Assembly: GCA_965227255.1 (NCBI GenBank) | Contig: CBDDFS010000002.1 | Coordinates: forward strand, 1,550,001-1,614,000 | Length of the DNA stretch: 64,000 nt | Direction: 5' to 3' | From: CBDDFS01 sp965227255 | Lineage (GTDB): Bacteria > Bacteroidota > Bacteroidia > Flavobacteriales_E > Vicingaceae | Shown here: piece after piece, positions 41,757-51,326 of the stretch | Numbering within the stretch: the first letter of the stretch is position 1 | Layout: each line of letters begins with the position of its first letter | The notes under the pieces: model-generated | The model's input: the letters and a program-made list of their open reading frames with translations, nothing else | Told to the model about the DNA's origin: nothing | The model's database searches: none | Position numbers and translations under genes: made by a program

Positions 41757-43706
41757 TTAAGGTTTGATTTCGACGATCTTAAATTCCGTCCTTCTGTTTT
41801 TGGCCCTTCCTTTGATGGTTTCATTGCTGGCAATAGGTTCGTCATCTGCATAACCTTTGTAAGATAGCCTGGACGCATCAATTCCGTTTTGAATCAGATA
41901 ATTATAAACGGATTTGGCCCGGTTGTCGGATAGTTTCACATTCAAGTCTCGTCCTCCGGTATTGTCAGTATGCCCCCCAATCTCTATGGCCACATTCTTA
42001 TTGTTATTGAGGAAATCAATGAGTTTATTCAATTCGACCTTCGATTCATTTTTCAGGTCGTATTTATTCGTTTCAAAAAAGATATTGTTCAAGACCACAC
42101 GAGCTCCTTTCTTTATAGGCACCATGGGAACATCTTTGTATACCGGTGCATCTGAATCTTCATCTTTGAGAAGTGTGAAGTGATCTGAGTAAAAGAGATA
42201 TCCGTCTTTTGAAGCATTCAGAGCGTAATCTCTTCCCGGAGGTAAACAGACAAGAAATTCACCATTTCCACTGTTAGAAAATGATTCAACCACTGTCTTT
42301 CCTGTTTTCAAGTCAATCAATTCAAATTTGGCCAGCAGTGGCCTTTTAGTTGTTACATCAATCACCTTCCCTTTTAGGAAAGTTACCTTATCAGGTCGTT
42401 TGTTTTCCGGCATTTCAAAATAATACAGATCCAATCCTCCTAAACCACCCACACGGTCTGAAGCGAAATAGCCTATGTCTCCCTTGGCGTTTACCATCAA
42501 ACTATTCTCATCTTTGGATGTATTGATAGGGTAGCCCAGGTTTTCCGGTTTCGACCAGTTCCCCATTGAATCTTTCCTGGTGACGAAGATGTCTAATCCC
42601 CCGTAACCCGGATGTCCGTCAGAAGAGAAATAGAGGGTCTTTCCATCTGGATGAATGAAAACCGATTCTTCATGCCCAGGCGTATTCACGGGGTGAGGCA
42701 GTTTAACCGGAACTGTCCAACCCGTATCAGTCAAATAGGTTGAATAAATATCCTGGTCCTGTATTCCATAACCCATATTTTTTCCCCGAACGAAATAGAG
42801 TGTCCTGCCATCGGAAGCGAAGGAAGGTTGGGTTTCCCAATTACCCGTATTTACAGGTTTGCCCAGGTTTCGAGGTGCCGACCATCGATCGCCAATTCTT
42901 TGACTGAAGAAAAGGTCGCAGGAGCCGTATCCTTCTCTGCCCGGACCGTAATCTCCGTAAAGAGGGCAAGCAGTGAAGATGAGTAATAAACCATCAACAG
43001 ATAGAGTAGGGGCACCTTCGTTGTTCAGGGTGTTGATCGGTGGACCAATATTCATGCTTGGAACCCATTTGCCATCCCTTTTAACAGAAACATAAAATTC
43101 TTCATTGGCCCCATTAAGCGACTTGTTGCTTGGTATTTGTCTGGTGTATAAAATCAGTTCGTCGTCGGCAGTAAGGCAAGGGTAATACTCTGGGTTCCTT
43201 GAATTGATATTAGGACCCATATTGATCGGATTGAATTCGACCACCTCGTCTTTTCTACTCATGGCGAACTCGCATTTTTGTAACATACGATCCGCATTTT
43301 CCCTTTTTTTAAGGTCCTGATCAGCCGAATTCTTATATCGAGTCAGTGCTTTTTTAGTTTCATCATATTCTCCGAGATTCAGATAGAAGAGACCGATGTA
43401 ATAATTAGCTTGTGGATACTTTTCTTCTTCAAGTTCTACTACCTTTTGTAGCGAAGTGATGGCTTCCTTGTATTTTTTCTGTTCACCATAAAGAAGACCT
43501 AGCTCGAGGTGGGCTTCTGTGAAATTTGTATCTCTATCGAGGGCCTGGTAAAGCAGGCTCTCCATTTGGTCGAATTTCTGATAGCGGTACTGTGTTCTGG
43601 CCTCATCAAAATAGGCCTTGGCTTTCTTGTCATTTGTACTTAATTCCTGTGAAAAAGAGTGCAAAGAGAAGCATGTAGCAAAAAGAAACAGGATTAGCTT
43701 TTTCAA
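41757..43706 (-). CDS. PorE-like protein: TPR, PD40 propeller, CRD and OmpA domain
   Basis: Envelope protein of 649 residues with the full PorE plan known from type IX secretion systems. Signal peptide 1-19 is followed by TPR repeats (about 25-150), PD40 propeller blades (about 170-430, with LYFSSDGHPGYGGLDIFVTRKD and similar), a carboxypeptidase-regulatory-like domain (about 440-530) and an OmpA peptidoglycan-binding domain (about 545-649). The last contains GGHTDNTGGRDLNVKLSDNRAKSV with the diagnostic Asp and Arg. In PorE this last domain ties the T9SS trans-envelope complex to the cell wall. It overlaps queE by four bases, an odd functional pairing. Confidence 0.92.
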   Translation of the reverse strand: MKKLILFLFATCFSLHSFSQELSTNDKKAKAYFDEARTQYRYQKFDQMESLLYQALDRDTNFTEAHLELGLLYGEQKKYKEAITSLQKVVELEEEKYPQANYYIGLFYLNLGEYDETKKALTRYKNSADQDLKKRENADRMLQKCEFAMSRKDEVVEFNPINMGPNINSRNPEYYPCLTADDELILYTRQIPSNKSLNGANEEFYVSVKRDGKWVPSMNIGPPINTLNNEGAPTLSVDGLLLIFTACPLYGDYGPGREGYGSCDLFFSQRIGDRWSAPRNLGKPVNTGNWETQPSFASDGRTLYFVRGKNMGYGIQDQDIYSTYLTDTGWTVPVKLPHPVNTPGHEESVFIHPDGKTLYFSSDGHPGYGGLDIFVTRKDSMGNWSKPENLGYPINTSKDENSLMVNAKGDIGYFASDRVGGLGGLDLYYFEMPENKRPDKVTFLKGKVIDVTTKRPLLAKFELIDLKTGKTVVESFSNSGNGEFLVCLPPGRDYALNASKDGYLFYSDHFTLLKDEDSDAPVYKDVPMVPIKKGARVVLNNIFFETNKYDLKNESKVELNKLIDFLNNNKNVAIEIGGHTDNTGGRDLNVKLSDNRAKSVYNYLIQNGIDASRLSYKGYADDEPIASNETIKGRAKNRRTEFKIVEIKP

Positions 43707-44305
43707 GGCAGATTGAGGTATTTATGAGTTTGAAGGGATATCTTCCACTTTGGCTTCGCAGCAATATAGGAATAAATGCGCGGATACTGTTTTTCCCTTC
43801 TGTCCCACTCAGCCTGCAGGTACAGACGACAATCAGGACCTACTTTTTCGGACTCAGATTCAGCCCATTCGAAGTCCTTCATACCGGCGACTACCATTTT
43901 TAACTCGTTTGCTTTACTGTAAATATCACCTATGGGTTCTTTGAATTTTTTAGGGGATAAAGTGATCCAGTCGAATTGTCCGCTCAGTGGATATGCTCCT
44001 GAAGTTTCTAAATGCAGTTTCAAAGCCCTCGAGGAAAGCGCTTCAGTGAGCTCGCTGAGATCATACATCAATGGCTCACCGCCCGTAATTATCACATTGG
44101 ACGCACCTGATTGAGCAGCTTCTTCGGCCAGATCATTTACATCTCTCCATTGGTTTTCATCAACCTCCCAACTATCTTTCACATCACACCACGGACATCC
44201 AACGTCACAACCTGATATTCGGATAAAGTATGAAAGTAAACCTTGATGGTAACCTTCTCCCTGAATGCTCAGGAAGGTTTCCATAACAGGTATTTTTGCA
44301 CTCAT
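43703..44305 (-). CDS. queE: 7-carboxy-7-deazaguanine synthase
   Basis: Radical-SAM enzyme of queuosine/preQ0 synthesis, cytoplasmic, 200 residues. The cluster-binding cysteines Cys33, Cys37 and Cys40 form CDVGCPWC. LSIQGEG at 12-18 and IITGGEPLM near 73-81 are QueE marks. It converts 6-carboxytetrahydropterin to 7-carboxy-7-deazaguanine. None of the other queuosine genes (queC, queD, queF) are in the window. It overlaps the PorE-like gene by four bases, so the housekeeping and T9SS-type genes share a transcript. The start ATG at 44303-44305 gives the usual short N-terminus. Confidence 0.95.
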   Translation of the reverse strand: MSAKIPVMETFLSIQGEGYHQGLLSYFIRISGCDVGCPWCDVKDSWEVDENQWRDVNDLAEEAAQSGASNVIITGGEPLMYDLSELTEALSSRALKLHLETSGAYPLSGQFDWITLSPKKFKEPIGDIYSKANELKMVVAGMKDFEWAESESEKVGPDCRLYLQAEWDRREKQYPRIYSYIAAKPKWKISLQTHKYLNLP

Positions 44306-44341
44306 TTCTTGTAAACGATTTGAGCGCGAAGTTAATTGTCT

Positions 44342-47300
44342 TTAGAGTTTGATAAGCTTTTTAACAATGCTATTATCTCCTGACGTAATACGAACTAAAT
44401 AAGTTCCTCTCTCAAGCCCTGACATATCTAGCTCCATCCTTTCGCTATTACCTTCCATCTGCACCGAGTTCAATACTGATTTGCCGGAAATGTCGAGTAC
44501 AAGTATTTCTGCTTGTGTAAGATCAACACCTGCCCATTCAAGGAAGAATATATCTCTTCCGGGATTAGGATATAGAACTGCTTCTCGTTGAACCTTTTTG
44601 TCATCAATTCCAAAAAATGGATCGGATTCAAATAGATTGATATCATCAAGTGCCATGTCGCTGGCATAATCCTCTCCGGTTATTCCTCGGAATCGAACGC
44701 TAATGATCTGACCGGCATATGGTTCGAGATCCAAGCTGTCCTTCCACCAATTGTCACCCAGATTTCCATACCGTTCTTCTTTGACATCCAGTTGCCATCC
44801 TTGGTTTGTCAAGACATCTACATGAAGAGAACCCATGGAAAAACCGAACATGTGATATCTCCATGTCAGTCTTGGTTGGCTCATCTCTGTTAAATCCATA
44901 CATGGACTCGTCAAGTAAGTAGCTGTGAAGTTGCAACCATTCGAAGCTTCTGTGTAAACATACATTCCAGTGTCTGCACCCGGATTGAAATCTCTGAATG
45001 GACCTGTATTTCCACTAGGGGTGGTTCCGTTGTTCAATCTCCAATCGTGATCATCAAGCATGGAATTTGGATCATTTAACCATCCACCTCCTATGTTACA
45101 AGTTATGTCTCCACAATCCCAGTCCGTAGAACAATTGTTGTAGTCTTCAAAAGCATCAGACCATGGTGATAGCACGGTTGTGGTATTCGTTGTGAAGAGA
45201 ATCATACTTCTGGCAGTATCGTTGTATGGATTCAGGTCAGAAGAATTCGAAAGAATACATTCAATTTCGTTCATGGCAGCTGCCAAATCAACATCAGCAG
45301 GGAATGTAACAAGTAATGAATCTCCAGGTGCAATCGAACCCGTATTTGCGTTAATACTTCCCGCTGCATAAACATGACATTTAACGAGGGCAGAGTATAC
45401 GGTATCCGTACCTGTATTCTTCACATAGACTTTTAAGGGTACTGTATCCGTCACGCAATCTGGATAATTCCCTGTAGAAGGTGATACGATCTTGGTAAGT
45501 GTAAGATCATTTTTCAGTGGACAATTGAACGTTCCTTTTGAAGTTTGAATGGCCACGGCTCTTCTTCCTGATGCAGGGTTAATTGTATTGGCAGAAACAG
45601 AAAGCCAATAGGTCTCATTTGGATTGGTATTTCGGAAAATGAATTCATTAGTACTGCTTACACCAGTAGAATCCATGTATTTTGCACCAAGCTTATAAGC
45701 AGTATAATTCATTGCAGATGCAACTGTGTCCCAGGCTAGTTTAAGGGAGTCGGGACAGGCCCATTCAACTCTCAAGTTGCCGGGAACTCCTACTATACTG
45801 AAATTCTCATCACTTTGATCTGATACCAATCCCCTTGAAACTCGCACTTTTGTTGTGCCATTCACATCATTTGGGACCATCCAGTTCAATTGTCTTGTGT
45901 TTGCATTAACGCTGGTTGAGATAGACGACCAATTCACTCCACCATCAGTAGAATAGTCAATATCGAAAGAGCTTGATTGATCAGATGCATCCCATCGAAT
46001 GGTCTCTGTTTCTCCCGGAACGAAACCTTCACCTCCATTGGGGTAGGTCACATAAATTTCATCATAAACAAACTCATATATTACATGATAAGTCTGTGGC
46101 CCCTGGGGAATTGCTGTAGGATTCAGGGTTACCGTGTAACTTCCTTGAGCAGGGTTCTTGATTGTTACCTGCTCCATATTATTCAAAGAATCAACTCCTC
46201 TCACGGCATTGCTGTCGAGACTTGCTGCATTAGGTGTGGGATCAAGCACCCATGGTTGATAAACAGTATTCGATGGATCTGTGACCGTCATATCAATATT
46301 ATTTACAAGGGCTATAGCTGCATTTGGATTGCCGGGATAGTCATGCCAGTAAACCATGATCCTGACTTCTTCCAATCCACTCGGAACTGATATCGAATGA
46401 GTATTCGAAGAAGTAGATGACATCGAACCAACAATGTATTGACTATTCTGTAGAACATCCATTGCCCTGCGGAGATTAATTCTTCCCCAACCATGTTTGA
46501 AGTCAGGTCCGGGATTCCCTAATTCATCTGCCGTGTTGAGAACAATACCTTTGATCAAACCCGAGTTTGGCGTTTGGCCGGAATTCATATCCATATAGGC
46601 ATGATATAGCTGAGCCAGACTTCCCGAAACACCTGGTGCCGACATAGAGGTTCCGCTCTTTACGTCATAGTCATGCGGGTCTACTGTTGAATTTACAGAA
46701 ACACCCTTGGCACATATATCAGGTTTAATTCTTCCGTCCTCTGCCGGACCACGGCTGCTAAATGAGGCTAGTTGGTCACTACTAGTGAGCGCTCCGCAAG
46801 CAATCACGTTTTTTCCTTGTTTCATTCCACCGGTGATATTTCCCCAGCCGGCTCCGGCTCCATAGCCGCAATTCGATGAGCCCTCGTTACCTGCTGAATA
46901 AACATGCATCAAAGAATTCGTGATGTTGATTTCATCGTCCCTATCTTCCGTAGAAGCCTGATATCCGGCATTACAGCCTTGCGCCAGAGAGGTTGATGTA
47001 ATATAAATACCGTATTGATTGTAATGATTTATTGAGTTTCCAAAACCATTGTTGTAATAATAGGTGTATAATTCTGCACCTGGAGCCATTCCTCTTCCTT
47101 CCGGGTCAAGATTGCCCGCTCCGAATATTGTACCAGCAACGTGATCTCCATGATCTCCGTTATCCTGAGATGTAAATTGCAACGGAACTCTTCCTTCATA
47201 ATCAATGTGAGGTCCGATAAATCCGCTGTCATGAATCCCTACACCAACTCCAGTTCCGTCGTATTTGCTCTGGTTGGGATGATCACTATATAATTGATTC

Positions 47301-47950
47301 GATCTGTGCTGAGCTCTGCCACCGTAGTTTTCAAGAGTAGGGGGTGGTTCGTTCGGTTGGATGAAATAGATCCAATTTTCATTGCCCAGGTCGTATTTTG
47401 CGGCCTCTGGTAATTTGATCAATGCTCTTCGGTACCTTGGATTGAGATCAATAATTTCGACGCCATAATTATCTAAGGAAGCGGATAATGATTCCTCGCT
47501 ATGGTCTTCAAAATAATGAATGAAGAGCAAGGCGTTTTGACCTTCTTTAGCCCATTCTGGTAGATTTGAAATGTCTTTGTGAAATTTACTTTCATAAGGT
47601 ATGTCGATTATAGATGAGATATTATATGTTTCCCAATGATCGAAATTTGTTGAAGTCTGAAGCTCGGCATAAAATGAGTTATTCGGAAGGTAACCAAAGA
47701 GTCGGATACCGGCCTGATGCATTTCTGATTTTAATTCATTGCTCGGCAAGACATCAAAGGAAAGGATGTAATACTTCTTCTTTTTGTCCCTGTTATTTAT
47801 GAATTTGACCTGTTCTTCATGTGTTTGTTCATCAATCACTAAAGTTCCCGAACGCAGCTTTAAAATATTGATTTCACGAGCAGCAAGGTCGCCGATGATG
47901 CAAACATGAGTTATTAAAAAGGTCAGAATTAAGGTAAATGCCCTGTTCAT
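44342..47950 (-). CDS. Large T9SS-secreted S8 family serine protease
   Basis: Secreted subtilase of 1202 residues with signal peptide 1-24. The S8 catalytic domain spans about 220-510: Asp241 in GIHDSGF, His267 in HGDHVAG, oxyanion Asn in SAGNEGSS near 355, and Ser435 in SGTSMSAP. A 200-residue N-terminal region before it may be the propeptide. After it come Ig/fibronectin-like and carbohydrate-binding-like modules (YPNGGEGFVPGETETIRWDAS near 640), and a MAM-like region near 955-1100. A type A T9SS sorting domain (about 1115-1202, YPNPGRDIFFLEW to KLIKL) ends it. It should be exported through the outer membrane. Confidence 0.93.
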   Translation of the reverse strand: MNRAFTLILTFLITHVCIIGDLAAREINILKLRSGTLVIDEQTHEEQVKFINNRDKKKKYYILSFDVLPSNELKSEMHQAGIRLFGYLPNNSFYAELQTSTNFDHWETYNISSIIDIPYESKFHKDISNLPEWAKEGQNALLFIHYFEDHSEESLSASLDNYGVEIIDLNPRYRRALIKLPEAAKYDLGNENWIYFIQPNEPPPTLENYGGRAQHRSNQLYSDHPNQSKYDGTGVGVGIHDSGFIGPHIDYEGRVPLQFTSQDNGDHGDHVAGTIFGAGNLDPEGRGMAPGAELYTYYYNNGFGNSINHYNQYGIYITSTSLAQGCNAGYQASTEDRDDEINITNSLMHVYSAGNEGSSNCGYGAGAGWGNITGGMKQGKNVIACGALTSSDQLASFSSRGPAEDGRIKPDICAKGVSVNSTVDPHDYDVKSGTSMSAPGVSGSLAQLYHAYMDMNSGQTPNSGLIKGIVLNTADELGNPGPDFKHGWGRINLRRAMDVLQNSQYIVGSMSSTSSNTHSISVPSGLEEVRIMVYWHDYPGNPNAAIALVNNIDMTVTDPSNTVYQPWVLDPTPNAASLDSNAVRGVDSLNNMEQVTIKNPAQGSYTVTLNPTAIPQGPQTYHVIYEFVYDEIYVTYPNGGEGFVPGETETIRWDASDQSSSFDIDYSTDGGVNWSSISTSVNANTRQLNWMVPNDVNGTTKVRVSRGLVSDQSDENFSIVGVPGNLRVEWACPDSLKLAWDTVASAMNYTAYKLGAKYMDSTGVSSTNEFIFRNTNPNETYWLSVSANTINPASGRRAVAIQTSKGTFNCPLKNDLTLTKIVSPSTGNYPDCVTDTVPLKVYVKNTGTDTVYSALVKCHVYAAGSINANTGSIAPGDSLLVTFPADVDLAAAMNEIECILSNSSDLNPYNDTARSMILFTTNTTTVLSPWSDAFEDYNNCSTDWDCGDITCNIGGGWLNDPNSMLDDHDWRLNNGTTPSGNTGPFRDFNPGADTGMYVYTEASNGCNFTATYLTSPCMDLTEMSQPRLTWRYHMFGFSMGSLHVDVLTNQGWQLDVKEERYGNLGDNWWKDSLDLEPYAGQIISVRFRGITGEDYASDMALDDINLFESDPFFGIDDKKVQREAVLYPNPGRDIFFLEWAGVDLTQAEILVLDISGKSVLNSVQMEGNSERMELDMSGLERGTYLVRITSGDNSIVKKLIKL

Positions 47951-47980
47951 AGGTGTAAATTTCTTTAGAGGATAATTCGT

Positions 47981-47988
47981 TAAATTTA
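47981..47988. promoter_or_regulatory. Self-complementary -7-like box between two divergent T9SS genes
   Basis: TAAATTTA is its own reverse complement and matches TAnnTTTG at 7 of 8 positions on both strands. It lies in the 48-base gap between the divergent subtilase (start 47950) and PorP/SprF (start 47999) genes, 30 and 10 bases from the two starts. A shared, mutually exclusive promoter core is inferred; no -33 elements were recognised. Confidence 0.35.
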
Positions 47989-47998
47989 CAATTATCTG

Positions 47999-49042
47999 AT
48001 GTTAATTGTTTTAGAATATTTCCAAAAGCTGGGAAAGCTTTTCAAACTTTCCTTTTTTACACTGGCATTTATTTTGACATCCTCTCAGCAAGGAATGGCT
48101 CAGGATATTCATTTCTCTCAGTATCTGTCAGCTCCCTTCAATCTAAATCCTGCACTCACCGGAGATTTTAAAGGAGACTACAGATTGATTGGTAACTACA
48201 GGAATCAATGGAGAAGCATCACTGTTCCTTACAAGACCTATGGAATTGCTGGAGACATGACAAATGTGGCCGGAGTTCGAAATCTTTCAGGAGGATTGTC
48301 AATTTACAATGATCAGGCCGGTGACTCAAGAATGAATACCCTAATTGTTCAATTATCAGGAAGCTATGGGTATGCATTAACCTCCGATTCTGCGCATTCA
48401 ATTTATTTTGGATTGATGCCTTCGATTCATCGACAGGAATTTGATTACTCTGAATTGAATTTCGACAATCAGTATGATAATCAAAAGGGAGTGCACGATC
48501 CAAACATTCCCAGTGGGGAATTGCAAGACCAGACGGCTGTGAGCTATTTCAATTTGGCCACAGGTATAAGATATAATTACGCCATTGCACCCAGACACAA
48601 TGTGGAATTGGGATTCAGTATATATAATATGTTGGGCACGAATAGATATTTCCTTGTTGACGAAACTTCAGACATGAGGAGGTACAATCTTCACGCCAAT
48701 TACCAGGTGAAAGTTTGGGACAAGATTGATCTTTTACCCGGAATGCTTTTCAACAGTCAGGGAAAGAATAGAAATCTGGTACTCGGAAGTTCAGCTCGAT
48801 ATCTTTTTAACGGTTATACGGCCTTCCATGCAGGCTTTTGGTACAGAAATCAGGATGCAATGTTTACGACCTTCGGAATTACTTATCAAAGCCTGTATAT
48901 GGGATTCAGCTATGACATAAACACCTCTGAATTGAATGATGCGAGCAACGGCCAGGGAGCGTATGAGCTATCCTTGATTTATGTTTTCAGAAAATTCAAA
49001 CCAAACAAGGGAAAGTACTTATCTTGTCCAAATTATCTGTGA
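47999..49042 (+). CDS. PorP/SprF family T9SS outer-membrane protein
   Basis: Beta-barrel outer-membrane protein of 347 residues. The signal peptide ends near residue 34 (GMAQ). The family-defining opening QDIHFSQYLSAPFNLNPALTGDFKGDYRLIGNYRNQW follows, then repeated amphipathic strands. The C-terminus ends with a barrel strand, YELSLIYVFRKFK. PorP and SprF are needed to secrete or anchor T9SS cargo, SprF particularly for the adhesin SprB. The gene is followed 10 bases later by a PorE-like gene, the usual pair, and four kilobases later by two giant T9SS proteins, which makes them candidate clients. Confidence 0.92.
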   Translation: MLIVLEYFQKLGKLFKLSFFTLAFILTSSQQGMAQDIHFSQYLSAPFNLNPALTGDFKGDYRLIGNYRNQWRSITVPYKTYGIAGDMTNVAGVRNLSGGLSIYNDQAGDSRMNTLIVQLSGSYGYALTSDSAHSIYFGLMPSIHRQEFDYSELNFDNQYDNQKGVHDPNIPSGELQDQTAVSYFNLATGIRYNYAIAPRHNVELGFSIYNMLGTNRYFLVDETSDMRRYNLHANYQVKVWDKIDLLPGMLFNSQGKNRNLVLGSSARYLFNGYTAFHAGFWYRNQDAMFTTFGITYQSLYMGFSYDINTSELNDASNGQGAYELSLIYVFRKFKPNKGKYLSCPNYL

Positions 49043-49052
49043 GCTTTAGCCA

Positions 49053-50960
49053 ATGCTGAGACGATTCCCTGTTCTGTTTAGTCTTCTTGTATTCTCTAAT
49101 CTTACCTGGTCCCAGATGCATAAAAAATACCAGGAAGTTGGGGATAAATTGATGGAGAAAGGAGATTATGCCGGAGCAGCCAAAAACTACCACCTCGGAT
49201 TGAAACAGGATTCAAGCGATGCTTCTCTGCGATTCGCTTATGCCCAATCATTGCGACTGACCAATAATTACAAAAAAGCAGCTTTCTATTATGAGTCTGT
49301 TCGAAAGCATGACAAGGAAAGAAAATACCTGGAGTCCATGCACTATGCCGGTGAAATGTACAAGTACCTGGGTAATTACAAGAAATCTCTTAAAGAACAT
49401 ACAAGGTATGCGAAAAGATATAGGGGTGATAAAAACAAATACGAATACTTAAAGTCAAAACATGAAGTAGATAATTCATTGAAGCTCATTCATTTGATGA
49501 AGGATACAGTGGATCTGTACCTGGATAATGATCATCCGGTTAACACGGCTTATTCAGAATTTGGCGCATATATAGAGAATGATACCATGCTGATGTATAG
49601 CACGCTGACTTCCGATTCTCTGAAGAACAGACTTGTGCTCGATAGCAATACCTACTTCGCCCGGATTCATCTCGCTGAATTTAATTCCAAATGGGAAGGA
49701 AAAGGTCCACATCCGGTTTTTCATGAGGAGGAAGAAATGCATATAGCCAATGCTACATACTCTCCCGACAGGGAATATGTATTTTATTCTGAATGTTCAG
49801 ACGGTAAATGCCAGATCATAAGGGCTTTGAATAACAATGGTGAATGGTCAGAGTTTGAAGTTCTTCCGGATAAGATTAATCTGCCCGGCTTCACAAGTAC
49901 GCAACCATATTTGGCAAGGGTTGATGGTTATGATTTATTGTTCTTTTCTTCCGATCGTCCCAATGGTCATGGCAAATTGGATATATGGTACACTATAGCT
50001 TATAGCAATGGTCTGTATGAGGATCCAATTAATCTGGGAGACAGTATCAATAGTCCGGGAAATGATATTTGTCCATTTTATTTTGATGCCGAAAGAGCTC
50101 TGTACTTCAGCAGCGACTGGCATTATGGTTTGGGAGGATTTGACATATTTCGATGCATAAACCTAGGAAAGAAGTATTCAAAAGCTGAAAACCTGGGTCT
50201 TCCTTTTAATTCCTCATACAACGACCTGTATTTCAGGAATTTTGGGAAACAAGCTGTTTTGACTTCCAATCGTGAGGGATCACTTACGGATCAGTACGAA
50301 AACTGCTGTAATGATCTTTTCTTTTTTGAGTACGAAGCAAAGACCATCATTCCTGAGGTTGAGATGTCATATCTGGATCGAATTGAAAAATTACTTCCAT
50401 TAAGATTATTCTTCCATAACGATGAGCCGAATCCGAGATCAACAGATACGACCACCAGTATTCTATACAGCGCCTCATATTTGAACTATATTGGTAAGAT
50501 CGCGACGTATGAAAGGGAGTATTCCAGGGGCCTTAAAGGACTGGATAAAGAAGAAGCCCAGGAAGAAATCAATCACTTTTTCCAAAGTGAAGTCAAACTT
50601 GGATATTCCGATCTGAAAGAAGCGTGTAACTTAATACTAAATGAACTTGAACGTGGTACCGAATTAGAGCTCGTAATAAAGGGTTATGCCAGTCCTCTTT
50701 CCAGGTCAGATTATAACAAAAGACTAACACTTCGAAGGATATCTTCTGTAAAAAATGAACTTGAGTTTTTTCAATCTGGAGCTTTAGTGAAATATCTTGA
50801 GTCTGGACAGCTCAAAATAAACTCCATTCCTTTTGGTGAAGATCGATTGTCGGCCAGAGTTAGTGATGATTTGAATGATAAAAGAAATGCAATCTACTCC
50901 AAAAAGGCCTCGTTTGAACGACGAGTCGAAATTCTCTCCGTGAGAAAAATAACTCCATAA
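49053..50960 (+). CDS. PorE-like TPR / PD40 propeller / degenerate OmpA protein
   Basis: Exported protein of 635 residues. Signal peptide 1-20 is followed by TPR repeats (about 22-140), PD40 propeller blades (about 165-420, e.g. ALYFSSDWHYGLGGFDIF) and a C-terminal region (about 500-635) that looks like a diverged OmpA domain with LVIKGYASPLSRSDYNKRLTLRRISSV. The Arg in LRRISSV fits the peptidoglycan-binding pattern, but the usual GHTD motif is missing. It is directly coupled to the PorP/SprF gene. With three relatives in the window (25492, 27085 and 41757) it shows expansion of this family. Confidence 0.88.
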   Translation: MLRRFPVLFSLLVFSNLTWSQMHKKYQEVGDKLMEKGDYAGAAKNYHLGLKQDSSDASLRFAYAQSLRLTNNYKKAAFYYESVRKHDKERKYLESMHYAGEMYKYLGNYKKSLKEHTRYAKRYRGDKNKYEYLKSKHEVDNSLKLIHLMKDTVDLYLDNDHPVNTAYSEFGAYIENDTMLMYSTLTSDSLKNRLVLDSNTYFARIHLAEFNSKWEGKGPHPVFHEEEEMHIANATYSPDREYVFYSECSDGKCQIIRALNNNGEWSEFEVLPDKINLPGFTSTQPYLARVDGYDLLFFSSDRPNGHGKLDIWYTIAYSNGLYEDPINLGDSINSPGNDICPFYFDAERALYFSSDWHYGLGGFDIFRCINLGKKYSKAENLGLPFNSSYNDLYFRNFGKQAVLTSNREGSLTDQYENCCNDLFFFEYEAKTIIPEVEMSYLDRIEKLLPLRLFFHNDEPNPRSTDTTTSILYSASYLNYIGKIATYEREYSRGLKGLDKEEAQEEINHFFQSEVKLGYSDLKEACNLILNELERGTELELVIKGYASPLSRSDYNKRLTLRRISSVKNELEFFQSGALVKYLESGQLKINSIPFGEDRLSARVSDDLNDKRNAIYSKKASFERRVEILSVRKITP

Positions 50961-51326
50961 ATTTTACTTGCATTTAGCAATTAAGAATACCACGTATTTA
51001 GGAATGCAATATTACAAGATGTCTCTGTAACCACTTGTTAATTGGGCATTCTTCATAATTGAATAACTGAGTTTTCTCCGGAAAATATTCTTAGGCTTCC
51101 ATTTTTAGAACAAAGCTCAGATAGCTTTTCCAATTTTTTTCTTTTTCTCGTTGAACATTTGTTACCGATAAATGTTCAATGTTATATGCTCGAGATATAT
51201 CCATATGTATCTATTAAAATATTTATATGAATATCATAAAGAATATAAATAAAATTATATGCGATTCTTTGGGTTTATTTGTTGAATTAATTAACGAATT
51301 CTCTAAACACAATTAAACTATATATT
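50961..51326. other. Gene-free AT-rich region upstream of the first giant protein
   Basis: No open reading frame of note. It holds a perfect 10-base inverted repeat (51151-51179) and a long AT-rich stretch to the ATG at 51327. No TAnnTTTG box was recognised with confidence. The size suggests a regulatory region for the giant gene. Confidence 0.5.
51151..51179. promoter_or_regulatory. Perfect inverted repeat, candidate operator
   Basis: TTGAACATTT and AAATGTTCAA, perfect 10-base arms with a 9-base spacer, lie about 150 bases upstream of the giant gene start. A 29-base dyad of this geometry suits a dimeric DNA-binding regulator. It could also form an RNA hairpin, but no T-run follows. Confidence 0.4.

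Noticed and set aside
44470..50123. Open frames antisense to the subtilase, PorP and PorE-like genes
   Set aside because: They lie wholly within clear genes, have no family resemblance and show compositional patterns of shadow frames.
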